NCBI GenBank assembly: GCA_026014735.1
Contig: JAOZHT010000001.1
Location: 186,001-250,000 of the forward strand
Length of the DNA stretch: 64,000 bases
Direction: 5' to 3'
From: Candidatus Bathyarchaeota archaeon
GTDB taxonomy: Archaea; Thermoproteota; Bathyarchaeia; Bathyarchaeales; Bathycorpusculaceae
Of the stretch, positions 1-8,959 are shown piece by piece. The position numbers and the translations under genes are program-made. The stretch's first letter is position 1, and every line of letters starts with the position of its first letter. The notes below the pieces were generated by a model, which saw only the letters and a program-made list of their open reading frames with translations, had not been told where the DNA came from and did not search any database.

Positions 1-2633
1 CTTGTAACAATCTCTGGTACCCAATAATGGGCAGAGAACTCATTTGGGTCTGGAATTACAAGAACTGAATCAACGTTGAGAAGTGAGGGCTGGCTATCTG
101 CGTAGACGACTATCGCTATGTAATTAAAAAAGCCCTGGTATTCTCCGACATCGATCCATCCGGGCGTGGTTTGAGTTATCCAAAGATTGGAGTTGACTGG
201 GACCCAACCGCTTCCACCATAGTAGGAGACCCATACTTGTACATGACTGTTATACCCCGTGTTGGTATTTCCATAAAGGTATATGTGGCCTATCGGGTTC
301 CATGGTATGGCTCCAACAATTACTGCTTGATCTTCGTCGCCAATTGCATAAAGAGTGGTGAAGCTGTTATCGTTTGAGCCGCCTTCTATGCCGTCAGGAT
401 TACTTACGCCTGCATTACCATAAGATGTTGCAGGGCCGTGCTCATTTACAAAATACTGGTATAGATGTATATTTCCGTTGCCATAAACCACCAAAGTACT
501 TCCAGTATACGGGGGATCGTCCCATTCCTGAGTTTGCCAGTTCCATTGCGGCCACACTGCTCCAAAACCGTTATGCAAGTCCGTACTCCCAAATAACTCA
601 TTGAAGTTTTTCAACGAAGACTCATCCAAGGCGTCATTAACTGAAATATCGCATGTTAATGCATACCAGAAGAAATTCTCAAGCCACGTCGCATACTTTG
701 GGGATATTCCCTCTATCGTCTGGTCTAAAGCTGCTGAACCGAAAGGAAAGCCGATGTAACAAAAGTTACTCCCATCAGGGGATTGATAACCATCATCACT
801 CAACTCGCCATAATCTTGACCAATCTCGTGACCCGTCCATGCATATGGCATTCCGCGCGCTCGACCAGCTACCTCTCCTTGCCAACTTTGACCAGTTATC
901 GGATTGGTAAGGTTGGCGGAATAACAGGTATTTATGAACGTAAAGAAGGATTTTCCTGCAGAAGTCACGCTTGATATGTTCATATCATAGACGGCGTTTT
1001 CCTTAACCGTAGCTGGATTACTGGCAGTTCCAACACGTGTGCCAATATTATCTTCGAAGCAGAAATGAAATTCATTTGAAGCCCCCGGGAAGTTCCACTC
1101 GTTTCCGACACCATGGTCAAAATCGAGTACTGCAGTAAGGGCGTAATTTGTTTCAGCATCAGTGAGATTACTTATGATTTTAGTCGCGATTGATCCTGAA
1201 CCCTGATAATTGTCAGCTGCGTAACCATCATCTTTAAAGTAGTTATTTATTGCGTTGCTACTTATTTGTTGGCGGTTAATTTCATTTTCAGTTTTACGCC
1301 AATTATCCCAATCGCCTGGTATTTGAGTATCATTTGCACCAGTACTTTCTGCACCCCAGATCAAGGACCGTCTCGTTGGCTCGACAGCCCCTACAGTATA
1401 CATAGAACCCAACAGCGTCGAAAAAGACAACAAAAGGCAAAGCAGTAATCCGCTAAGCTTCAATGACTGTCTACGCACGTTTTTCTGCTTCAACCAAATA
1501 GGCGCAACTCCAAGCGTAAACAATACAAGGGCGAAAAGAGGCACAAAGATGCTTCCTACGGAACTTGTTTCGGCTGCATTTGGATTCTCTGTTGGGTCAA
1601 CCGCGGCGACTTGATCTGCTGGTGGATCAATTGTTGATATTCTCTCATGAATATAACAGACTTCCCCCGTATCAGCCCAGACATAAACGTCTATTCCATA
1701 GACATTGCCCGGGTAGAATTTATCAAGGCTAATCCACACGTGCCGCATAGGGTAAAGCGCCAGTGGATCAAAACCCCGTGTCGTATTAGCATCGACGCTA
1801 CTAGCAAAAACTGTCTGGATTACCATTGCATTGGCAATTTGGAAATTCATTACCTCAACAGTAGAGTTATCAGATTTCATGTTCCAATTGAAATTTGTGA
1901 CTGCATTTGAAGCGATATCGATGGCTTGTTTTTCAGTGACCTTCACGGATGTGCTAGCAACGTTGTAAATGTCCCAGTTATCGATAAAGTAGCTTAAGAC
2001 ACCACTTTTGTAGCCCAAAGCTACGCATTTGTTGGGGGCCTCGATGCCGTTAGATATATATGTCCACTTATATACTGTTAACCCGTCTGTAACATTGACC
2101 TCAAGCTGTACGTTGTCTTTAGTTACTGTAATGTTATCGTCTTCTATGTTGTTAAGCATTGAGCTTAGTTGATCATAAAACGGTTTTCCACTCAGACTTC
2201 GATAGTTATTAAGAAAGGTTTTGGCTGTTTCAGCTACATCGATTACTCGCAAATTTCCGTTGGCGAATTCAAATTGTTTTTCTGCCAATTTGGTTATGAC
2301 TGGTGTTCCCCGATTTTCCAGCATATACATCATTCGTAAATCGCCGTTTATGAAGGAACAGAGCGCATCAACTTTACTGTCATTGGCTTCTAATAGGTAG
2401 CGCACGTTGTCTTGGGGAACAACACCCATATAGGTATCTTGAGCGCCCTCTTTTATTGTAGCGTTGAATTTTGCCATGTTTAGATTTAAAGCATTGTGTA
2501 GGGTGGATAGCCCTTTTTCTTGAAGGGTAGGCTGTGCAGCTTGTGCATCAGGCATTATTGAGGAATAAACAATAGAGCTAATTAGTGCAGCAAGAATTAA
2601 TGTAAAAAGTTGTTTTTGCGCTTTTTTCACCAT
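1..2633 (-). CDS. Large secreted/membrane-anchored surface protein, 3' end beyond window
   Basis: The minus strand is open from an ATG at 2633 to the left edge, at least 877 codons with no stop, so the C-terminus is missing. An SD-like AGGAG lies about 10 nt upstream and a TATA box at 2691-2698. The first 33 residues form a signal peptide or anchor (KKAQKQ followed by a hydrophobic stretch). The next ~330 residues are soluble and Asn/Thr-rich, with many N-glycosylation sequons. A hydrophobic segment (GSIFVPLFALVLFTLGV) and a second one some 30 residues later form a membrane hairpin around residues 365-415. A long extracytoplasmic domain follows, rich in Trp, Tyr, Gly and Asn, with the motif GHEIGQDYGELSDDGY. 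I do not recognise the family. The layout suggests an archaeal surface or sensor protein with two outside domains separated by a membrane hairpin. Confidence 0.8.
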   Translation of the reverse strand, partial: MVKKAQKQLFTLILAALISSIVYSSIMPDAQAAQPTLQEKGLSTLHNALNLNMAKFNATIKEGAQDTYMGVVPQDNVRYLLEANDSKVDALCSFINGDLRMMYMLENRGTPVITKLAEKQFEFANGNLRVIDVAETAKTFLNNYRSLSGKPFYDQLSSMLNNIEDDNITVTKDNVQLEVNVTDGLTVYKWTYISNGIEAPNKCVALGYKSGVLSYFIDNWDIYNVASTSVKVTEKQAIDIASNAVTNFNWNMKSDNSTVEVMNFQIANAMVIQTVFASSVDANTTRGFDPLALYPMRHVWISLDKFYPGNVYGIDVYVWADTGEVCYIHERISTIDPPADQVAAVDPTENPNAAETSSVGSIFVPLFALVLFTLGVAPIWLKQKNVRRQSLKLSGLLLCLLLSFSTLLGSMYTVGAVEPTRRSLIWGAESTGANDTQIPGDWDNWRKTENEINRQQISSNAINNYFKDDGYAADNYQGSGSIATKIISNLTDAETNYALTAVLDFDHGVGNEWNFPGASNEFHFCFEDNIGTRVGTASNPATVKENAVYDMNISSVTSAGKSFFTFINTCYSANLTNPITGQSWQGEVAGRARGMPYAWTGHEIGQDYGELSDDGYQSPDGSNFCYIGFPFGSAALDQTIEGISPKYATWLENFFWYALTCDISVNDALDESSLKNFNELFGSTDLHNGFGAVWPQWNWQTQEWDDPPYTGSTLVVYGNGNIHLYQYFVNEHGPATSYGNAGVSNPDGIEGGSNDNSFTTLYAIGDEDQAVIVGAIPWNPIGHIYLYGNTNTGYNSHVQVWVSYYGGSGWVPVNSNLWITQTTPGWIDVGEYQGFFNYIAIVVYADSQPSLLNVDSVLVIPDPNEFSAHYWVPEIVT

Positions 2634-2690
2634 TGTCTTTTTACTCCTAAAGCCAATGCTTTTCAATTATTCTATTTAGCCCATGTTTGC

Positions 2691-2698
2691 TTATAAAA
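2691..2698 (-). promoter_or_regulatory. TATA box of the left-edge surface protein gene
   Basis: On the minus strand the sequence reads TTTTATAA, about 58 bp before the ATG at 2633. Transcription would start near 2668, giving a leader of about 35 nt that contains the AGGAG ribosome-binding site. Inferred from archaeal promoter spacing only. Confidence 0.5.
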
Positions 2699-2797
2699 CA
2701 TTCTATAGTTTGATTGTTTAAGTTCCTGTTTGAAGTCAGAAAAACTCATTGTGTTCTCCCTTATGCCGACCTGCAATGCCCCAACGGAGGCGAAGAA

Positions 2798-2923
2798 ATG
2801 CTGAGTAGAGACTGCGACGGCTGCGAGATGCTGCATATGTGCAGCGAGCGATACCGCAAAGTAGGCACCAACGAGAAAGTCTACTGCCCCGACGGCACAG
2901 CCCATCTAGTAGACCAAAACTAA
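2798..2923 (+). CDS. Tiny Cys-rich protein, MLSRDCDGC family
   Basis: Encodes 41 residues, starting MLSRDCDGC and ending near CPDGTAHLVDQN. A strong GGAGG at 2786-2790, seven nt before the ATG, fixes the start. Four cysteines (CDGC, one in HMCSERYR, one in YCPDGTAH) could bind one zinc ion. A clear paralogue lies at 31568-31741 on the other strand, sharing MLSRDCDGC, the RYR segment and KVYCPDGTAHL. That conservation between two distant loci, with divergent silent positions, is the main evidence that both are translated. Function unknown; a small metal-binding or nucleic-acid-binding protein is plausible. The gene is shorter than usual annotation cut-offs. Confidence 0.75.
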   Translation: MLSRDCDGCEMLHMCSERYRKVGTNEKVYCPDGTAHLVDQN

Positions 2924-2943
2924 ACTCTTTTTCTTTATTATGG

Positions 2944-2952
2944 TTTTATATA
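2944..2952 (+). promoter_or_regulatory. TATA box of the methyltransferase gene
   Basis: TTTTATATA 36-44 bp before the TTG start at 2988. The predicted transcript start near 2973 leaves a short leader holding the GAGGG ribosome-binding site at 2976-2980. Confidence 0.55.
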
Positions 2953-2987
2953 CTTAACCGGTTATCTTGTTTTGAGAGGGGTATTCT

Positions 2988-3866
2988 TTGAGTAGGCTAT
3001 CCTCGGCAGTAAGAAGGTTGCCTTTTGGGTTAGGGAACCATTTTCCCAGCAAACTCAAGGCTGCATACCGGTTCTCTGTGGCGAAGTTGGGGATAAAAAA
3101 TGCTCGGCTAAAAGTCGATATTTACGATTTCAAGAAGCCGGAGCGGATCGGCCAGGTGTTTTTAGCACCCTCGGACATGCCCATATCTGATAGGCTGTTT
3201 CTTTACTCATTTATCCGATCAGTCAAGCCCCAGCGGGTGCTGGAAATCGGAGTTTTAGGCGGGGGCTCCGCGTTGATTATGACCAGCGCCATGGAAGACA
3301 ACGGGGTTGGCCAGATGGCGGGAATCGACCCTGCACCGCAGGTTCTTTTTGATGCGAAACGGTTCTTTGGCAGGTACCATCTCATCAAGGGATATTCGCC
3401 TCAAGCCGTTGGCTCTGCGGTGGAGAAGCTGGGCGGCAAGGTGGATGTGGCGTTAATCGATGGGCTCCATACTTACAGTCAAGTTTCCGCTGATTTGATG
3501 GGCGTGCTCCCCTACATGGCAAATGACGGGTATATTCTGCTGCATGACTCCTTCCACTATGGCATCTACTGTGCAACCGAGCGGTTTCTCTTGGAGAACA
3601 CGCAGGTGGTTGATTGCGGATTGTTAAGTGTGTCTCCGCAGCTTCATGAAGACCCAAATGTCGCTTACGGCGGAATCAGGGTGCTGCGTGTCTCCTCAAG
3701 CAAAGGACATGTGCTAAACAAGTTACATCAAGCATATTCTGCTGCAAAGTTAACGCCTCCCACTCTTGACGACGAAATCTTGGACCATGACGGCTATGCC
3801 TGCACAAAAATTAAGCCCTGCCCCCGATGCAGTCGAAAGCAGCAACAAAAAAGTAGCTTGTCTTAA
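2988..3866 (+). CDS. Class I SAM-dependent methyltransferase (Methyltransf_24-like)
   Basis: 292 residues from a TTG start with GAGGG seven nt upstream. Residues ~80-100 hold the SAM-binding motif VLEIGVLGGGSALIM. The acidic residue after strand 2 is in GIDPAP, and VDVALIDGLHTY followed by DGYILLHDSFHYG matches the strand 4/strand 5 region of class I methyltransferases of the Methyltransf_24/cephalosporin-hydroxylase-like group, which often carry the IDGxH motif. The basic N-terminal ~60 residues are not recognised, and the C-terminus carries CxxC-type cysteines (KPCPRCSRKQQ) that could bind zinc. The substrate cannot be told from sequence; relatives often act on surface sugars. It sits alone between unrelated genes. 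Confidence 0.8.
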   Translation: MSRLSSAVRRLPFGLGNHFPSKLKAAYRFSVAKLGIKNARLKVDIYDFKKPERIGQVFLAPSDMPISDRLFLYSFIRSVKPQRVLEIGVLGGGSALIMTSAMEDNGVGQMAGIDPAPQVLFDAKRFFGRYHLIKGYSPQAVGSAVEKLGGKVDVALIDGLHTYSQVSADLMGVLPYMANDGYILLHDSFHYGIYCATERFLLENTQVVDCGLLSVSPQLHEDPNVAYGGIRVLRVSSSKGHVLNKLHQAYSAAKLTPPTLDDEILDHDGYACTKIKPCPRCSRKQQQKSSLS

Positions 3867-4123
3867 TTTATCGTAACTTAGCCGCAAAATCGGAAAAAGT
3901 CGCTCATGTAACCAGCCAGAGTGCGCTAGAACATCTACTTCCCGACTAAACATGGCCTAGTACCAAACTACCTTCCTCTTCGTTTTATTTATTCACCGTA
4001 AAACCGCTTACTATGCAAGATAAACTCCACAGATCAGCTTTTATTATGCCTAACGACACTACTTTTGGGGAATAACCAACGGAGAAGCCGCTCAAGCCCC
4101 CTCATGCTTTTTCAGCCGAAGAA

Positions 4124-6595
4124 GTGTTCAGTAGCCTTGATGCCACACCTCAGGGGCTCACAGAAGAGCAAGCTCAAAAGCGGCTAGCTCAATACGGAAA
4201 AAACACCCTAAAAGAAGAAAAAATCAGTAAAACCAAACTGTTCCTGCGCCAATTCGCCAACATACTCATCTATGTCCTGATAGCTGCAGCGGTGATTACC
4301 CTTATACTTGGCGAACTGGTCGATTTCGCCCTCATAATCTCGATAGTGCTAATAAACAGCTTCATCGGGTTCTGGCAGGAGCTAAAAGCAGAAGCATCCA
4401 TCCTTGCCCTCAAGAAGTTAACGGAGAGCAAACTTCGAGTGCTGCGCGACGGAAAAATCGTTGATGTTGCCTCCTCTGAGGTGGTTCCCGGCGATGTTTT
4501 AGTTGTATATGAGGGCGACGTGGTAACGGCGGATGCGCGGCTTTTCGAGAGCCACAGCATCATGGTGGATGAGGCGTCGATTACCGGCGAGTCGCTTCCG
4601 GTGTCCAAGGATCCCTCGTTGGTTTTGGATGCTTCGGCGATGCCCTATGAGTGGGAAAACGTGCTGCTTACGGGCACGACGGTTACGCGGGGTTCTGGTA
4701 GAGCCGTTGTTACAGCCACAGGCCAAAATACGTATCTGGCGGGGTTGGCTGAGAAGTCTAAAGCTGGATCCCCCGACAGCCCGCTTACAAGATCCCTTAA
4801 GTCCTTTACAGAAAAGTACCTCGTGATTCTGCTGGTCTTCTTTGTTATCATCGGCGTCTACGATTACTTGAACGGCCGCGCATTAATCGATGTAGCCTAC
4901 ATCCTTGTAGCTCAACTGGTATCCTCTGTACCTGAAGGCTTACCCATAGTCGTCACTGTTATAATGGTGGTCGGCGCAGTTGCGTTAAGTAAAAAGAAAA
5001 CGCTAACCCGCTATCTTCCATCCGTGGAAACCCTGGGCAGCGCAACGGTTATTGCTTCAGATAAAACCGGAACCATAACGCAGGGCAAACTGATAGTGAA
5101 ACGCTCCTACACCAACCGCCTTGGCACATTAAAAATCGCGGCTGCCCTCTGCAACGACGCCAAAGACGGGGTGGGTGATCCACTCGACATTGCCCTGACT
5201 AAATGGGTGAAGAATCATCAAGAAATCAGGGAGCGGCATCCCCGCGTTTGGTCTTATCCTTTTGATACTAAACTCAAACTTATGGCCACAGTTAACGAGG
5301 TTTCAGGTAAGCAGCGGCTACTTGTGAAGGGCGCCTATGAGGAGTTGCTTAAACTGGCAGAGGACCGCGGCGAGTTTTCGAAGGCAGAAGCCATCCTGAC
5401 TGAGATGGCGGACAATGGCCTGCGTGTAATCGCCTTCGGTGAAGGTGAATGGAGCGGGAAGGAGCCTTCAGGCTGGCGACTGCGCCTCATCGGTTTAGTT
5501 GGGTTTTTGGATCCGCCTAAAGACGGCGTTAAGGGTGCGGTGCTCACGGCTAAGAAGGCGGGAATCCGCGTGGTTATGATAACCGGCGACTACGCCTTGA
5601 CAGCCCGCGCGGTAGCCAGGGAAGTGGGCATCTGGCATGAAGGCGACCAAGTATTAACTGGGCAGGAAGTTTCAAAACTCGACGATACCCAGCTCTACGC
5701 GGCCCTCAAGCACACCACGGTTTTAGCCCGCATTATCCCCGAGCAGAAATACCGCATTGTAAAGCTGCTGCAGTCTAGGGGTGAAATCGTGGCGGTTACC
5801 GGCGACGGAGTGAACGATGTTCCAGCGCTCAAAGCTGCTGATTTAGGAATCGCCATGGGTTCAGGCACAGAGGCAGCCAAAAGCGTCTCTAAGATGATAA
5901 TCGTCGATAACAACCTCACCGTCATCGTTGACGCCATACGAACCGGCAGGGTGACTGCGTCGAATGTTCGCAAAGTAATCTACTACCTCCTCGCCACCAA
6001 CATGCACCAAATCTTCTTGCTTTCCCTCGCCATTTTCTCGGGTTTGCCCCTGCCGCTGGACCCGATAATGATTCTCTGGATTAACCTTGTGACTGACGGC
6101 ACACAGGACAAAACCTTCCCCTTCATCAAGGAGGAAGAGGGCGTTATGGAGAAGCCGCCTGTGAAGCCCGGCAAGCAGTTCTTTGATCGGCGGCAGATAG
6201 CCCGAATAATGGTTTTCGGCGCCGTCATGGGTATAGCGAGTTTTCTTCTGTTTGTTTATTTGCTGGGCGTCACCTCCTACGTGGTCGCGTCCTCGATCAC
6301 ATTTGTGGGGGTTGTTATTCCTCAGTGGGTGAACGGTATACAGGCGCAGAAGGAAAAGGAGCCTTTCTTTAAGAATATCCGCCGCAGCTTAACCATCAAC
6401 CCCTACATTTTCCTTGGAGCCGGAATAGGCTTGATACTGCAGCTGTTCGCAATCTACCTTGTTCCCGGGTGGTTTAATATGGTGCCTCTTGGGGTTGATC
6501 AGTGGATTTATCCGCTTGCTCTTGTGGTTCTTGCCTTCTTGGTGATTGAAATAAGAAAGGCCGTCGAGTACTATGTGCTTGAGAAAAACAAGTAG
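4124..6595 (+). CDS. P-type cation-transporting ATPase (P2/Ca-like)
   Basis: 823 residues from GTG at 4124. It is an ATP-driven membrane cation pump. The phosphorylated aspartate is D313 in SDKTGTITQG, the TM4 ion-site motif is VPEGLP, the actuator loop has ITGESLP, the nucleotide domain has KGAYEE, and the hinge is GDGVNDVPALKAADLGIAMG (from G560). TM6 reads NLVTDGTQDKTFPF, which differs from SERCA-type NLVTDGLPATAL, so ion specificity is unclear; calcium, manganese or a monovalent ion are possible. The N domain is compact. Family N-termini usually begin with a segment like HAFSAEEV, and exactly that is encoded in frame just upstream (4103-4123), yet no ATG, GTG or TTG occurs between it and the stop at 4073. 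The real start is therefore uncertain. The 257 bp before the gene hold nothing else I recognise. Confidence 0.92.
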   Translation: MFSSLDATPQGLTEEQAQKRLAQYGKNTLKEEKISKTKLFLRQFANILIYVLIAAAVITLILGELVDFALIISIVLINSFIGFWQELKAEASILALKKLTESKLRVLRDGKIVDVASSEVVPGDVLVVYEGDVVTADARLFESHSIMVDEASITGESLPVSKDPSLVLDASAMPYEWENVLLTGTTVTRGSGRAVVTATGQNTYLAGLAEKSKAGSPDSPLTRSLKSFTEKYLVILLVFFVIIGVYDYLNGRALIDVAYILVAQLVSSVPEGLPIVVTVIMVVGAVALSKKKTLTRYLPSVETLGSATVIASDKTGTITQGKLIVKRSYTNRLGTLKIAAALCNDAKDGVGDPLDIALTKWVKNHQEIRERHPRVWSYPFDTKLKLMATVNEVSGKQRLLVKGAYEELLKLAEDRGEFSKAEAILTEMADNGLRVIAFGEGEWSGKEPSGWRLRLIGLVGFLDPPKDGVKGAVLTAKKAGIRVVMITGDYALTARAVAREVGIWHEGDQVLTGQEVSKLDDTQLYAALKHTTVLARIIPEQKYRIVKLLQSRGEIVAVTGDGVNDVPALKAADLGIAMGSGTEAAKSVSKMIIVDNNLTVIVDAIRTGRVTASNVRKVIYYLLATNMHQIFLLSLAIFSGLPLPLDPIMILWINLVTDGTQDKTFPFIKEEEGVMEKPPVKPGKQFFDRRQIARIMVFGAVMGIASFLLFVYLLGVTSYVVASSITFVGVVIPQWVNGIQAQKEKEPFFKNIRRSLTINPYIFLGAGIGLILQLFAIYLVPGWFNMVPLGVDQWIYPLALVVLAFLVIEIRKAVEYYVLEKNK

Positions 6596-6697
6596 TGTTA
6601 CGCGGGGCATCCTTGAGAGGCGGCAGGCATTCTACTCTGGTTACATCCACCGTTTTGGCTCAATCCGTTGGGTGAAAACCGCGGCTATAGCTAACGA

Positions 6698-7279
6698 ATG
6701 AAAAAGCAGAAATCTATCCCCTCCAAATATCATAGCGAAGTCGTGAAACGTTTGGATAAGCCTGATTATTTGATGTGGAGCAAAAAATACGATAAAGCCT
6801 ACGGCTACTTGGCGCAGCGTGAGCGGGAACTGGGCGCGAAGTTCCGCAAAAACAAAGCCCTCACCATCAAGGACCTCTCGGCGGTGGCGGAGTGGAAATT
6901 TAAATCTGAACCCGACAAGCTCACCCGCGCCCTGGAGCTTGTGAGTCGCAACAGCGAGGAACGCGTCGTGCGCATCAGCAGCCAAATCCTAAATTTACCC
7001 GACGCCGACGACGCCTACCGCCTCACCTGCCTCACCTCGCTGGAGGGCGTCTCGCCGGTGCTTGCCAGCATCATCCTCTCGTTCTTTGACCCTGCCCGCT
7101 ACGGAGTCTTCGACCACGCGGTCTGGAAGGCGCTTCTGGGCACCCCGCCGCCGGGGCTCTACACCGCCCAAAACTACCAGCGGCTACTGCAAGCATTGCG
7201 TAAAACCGCGGCGAAACATAACTTGGACGCACGCGTCATCGATAAGGCGCTCTACAGAAAAGCCAACGAGCAAACCTAA
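6698..7279 (+). CDS. Helix-hairpin-helix (HhH) protein, possible DNA glycosylase-fold relative
   Basis: 193 residues from ATG. Residues ~95-150 (LTCLTSLEGVSPVLASIIL, then FDPARYGVFDHAVWKAL) resemble the helix-hairpin-helix core and the following helix of HhH-GPD base-excision proteins, where the hairpin grips the DNA backbone and an aspartate is catalytic. Here the glycine-rich turn is EGVSPV, and an Asp occurs in the expected neighbourhood (VFDHAVW), so activity is possible but not shown. There is no Fe-S cysteine cluster. The N-terminal ~60 residues are highly basic. The gene converges with the histidine kinase and overlaps its 3' end by 4 nt. Confidence 0.65.
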   Translation: MKKQKSIPSKYHSEVVKRLDKPDYLMWSKKYDKAYGYLAQRERELGAKFRKNKALTIKDLSAVAEWKFKSEPDKLTRALELVSRNSEERVVRISSQILNLPDADDAYRLTCLTSLEGVSPVLASIILSFFDPARYGVFDHAVWKALLGTPPPGLYTAQNYQRLLQALRKTAAKHNLDARVIDKALYRKANEQT

Positions 7280-8910
7280 ACGTGGCGTTCAAGGGGCAGC
7301 TCCACAAAAAACTTGGTGCCTACCCCCACCTTGCTTTGGAAGCTTATGGTGCCGCCCTGCGCCTCAACTAGCCGTTTCACCACCGCTAACCCCAGTCCTT
7401 GCCCCTTGGCTTTGGTGGTGTACATCGGCGTGAACAGTTTCGCCTGGACCTCAGGGGGTATTCCTACGCCTGTGTCGGCTACGGTGATGCAGACGAGGCG
7501 GGGTTTCTTATGTGCGGTGACGCCGAGTTCGCCGCCGCTGGGCATGGCTTGGATAGCGTTGTTGATGAGGTTAGTTAGGGTGCGCCTCAGAAAGGTGGGG
7601 TCGACACTTATGTTAGGCAGGTTTTCTGAGTGGATGGCGATTTTGATGTTTTCGGGGATAAGTACTGTCTGCATCACTTCCAAGATGAGGCTTTCCAGGT
7701 TTACCTGCTGGTACTCGGGGCTTAGTTTGCGGGAGTAATCCTGCAGGTCCGCCACGATCTTGTTGATGTAGGTGATGTTGGCTTCGATGCTTGCAAGGCT
7801 CTCGAAGATCTCCTGTTTTGACTGATTCTGCGGCAGCGCTTCCGCCTCGGTTTTTATAAGGTAAACATCGCCTGTGAGCGCCTGCAGCGGATTGCGGATG
7901 TCATGGCCCACCATCCCCGCCATCTGCCCAATAGCCGCTAACCGCTCATACTCAACCAGCTGCCTTGTACGCTGCTCCACCAGTTCCTCAAGGCGCCTGC
8001 TGTACTGCTCGATTTGCTGGCGGTCATGGGTACGCTGGGTTATGTCGCGGATGCCGCCGACGAAATGTACGGTTTTGCCGGTTTGGTCTTTTATGGCTTT
8101 CGCGGTGTCTTTGACGACTATGTAGACGCCGTTTTTGTGGCGGAAGCGGTAGGTGAGGCTGTAGCGGTCTATGTTGGGGTCGCTGGCGGCTTGTCTCCAT
8201 TGGGCAACCACCTCTTTGACGTCGTCGGGGTGTATGCGGCTCATAACCCAGTCAATGGTAAGGTCCGATGAGGTGCTGTTAAAGCCCGTGACTGTTTCTT
8301 CGCCGCTTATCGCTTGTACCCTGTGGGTTTGGAGATCGTATTCGTAAACCATCACGTTCGCTGCCTCTGCCACAGCTCGGAACCGCTCCATGCTTTTCCT
8401 AAGCGCCTCCTCAGCTTCCCACTGCTCCGTCACATCCTGATCTACGCCGACGACGACTTTGGCTTTGCCCTCCCCTGTTACCTGCACCACCTGGCGCTGG
8501 GAATGCAGATGCCGCACTGAACCGTCGGGGCGGATTATGCGGTAATCAAACTCTTCCCGATGATTCAGCGGCGAATTAAACATGGTTTGAGCGTTCTTCA
8601 TGGCTGCTTCTCGGTCCTGAGGATGGATGTAGCTTGTGTATTCTTCCCATCCTAATCCGGGGACTGTGGGTTTGACGCCGAAGACGCGGAACATCCCCGG
8701 AGACCAGAGGGCGCATGTTTGGGCGGTGTCGAGTTGCCAGCTGCCGAAATGCGCGACTTGCTCGGCGAGGGAGAGCAGCTTGGTGTTTTCGCTTGCAACC
8801 GCCAAAGGGACGGGGCTGAGGGGTTGTTGAGGGGATTGTTTGTTTTTTTGTTTTGACGAAGAATTTGCTGCTTCATTCAACGTGAAGACATGTATTCTAG
8901 GACTGAACAA
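7276..8910 (-). CDS. PAS-domain sensor histidine kinase (soluble)
   Basis: 544 residues, no signal peptide or membrane helix, so cytoplasmic. After a Gln/Ser-rich tail of ~40 residues come two PAS/PAC modules (about 47-160 and 170-295; the second ends with VGGIRDITQR, typical of PAC motifs). A coiled coil follows (QYSRRLEELVEQRTRQLVEY), then HisKA with the phospho-acceptor His in MVGHDIRNPLQ. HATPase_c has the N box (LINNAIQAM), G1 (VADTGVGIPP) and G2 (GQGLGLAVV). It would autophosphorylate in response to a signal bound by the PAS domains and pass phosphate to a response regulator. No receiver gene is nearby, so it is an orphan. The start at 8910 is the first ATG. The 49-bp divergent gap to the next gene holds AT-rich promoter-like sequence. 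Confidence 0.9.
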   Translation of the reverse strand: MFSPRIHVFTLNEAANSSSKQKNKQSPQQPLSPVPLAVASENTKLLSLAEQVAHFGSWQLDTAQTCALWSPGMFRVFGVKPTVPGLGWEEYTSYIHPQDREAAMKNAQTMFNSPLNHREEFDYRIIRPDGSVRHLHSQRQVVQVTGEGKAKVVVGVDQDVTEQWEAEEALRKSMERFRAVAEAANVMVYEYDLQTHRVQAISGEETVTGFNSTSSDLTIDWVMSRIHPDDVKEVVAQWRQAASDPNIDRYSLTYRFRHKNGVYIVVKDTAKAIKDQTGKTVHFVGGIRDITQRTHDRQQIEQYSRRLEELVEQRTRQLVEYERLAAIGQMAGMVGHDIRNPLQALTGDVYLIKTEAEALPQNQSKQEIFESLASIEANITYINKIVADLQDYSRKLSPEYQQVNLESLILEVMQTVLIPENIKIAIHSENLPNISVDPTFLRRTLTNLINNAIQAMPSGGELGVTAHKKPRLVCITVADTGVGIPPEVQAKLFTPMYTTKAKGQGLGLAVVKRLVEAQGGTISFQSKVGVGTKFFVELPLERHV

Positions 8911-8959
8911 CTAAAAAAATCTTTCAAGGAGGAAACCCGCACAAGTTTTATGTATTACA

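Noticed and set aside
3385-3953. Two minus-strand frames opposite the methyltransferase gene
   Set aside because: They overlap a clear enzyme, lack family motifs and have antisense codon composition.
7062-7433. 123-codon plus-strand frame across the convergent gene ends
   Set aside because: It lies over the HhH gene and the histidine kinase C-terminus, both better supported, and shows only Ser/Arg/Pro-rich filler.
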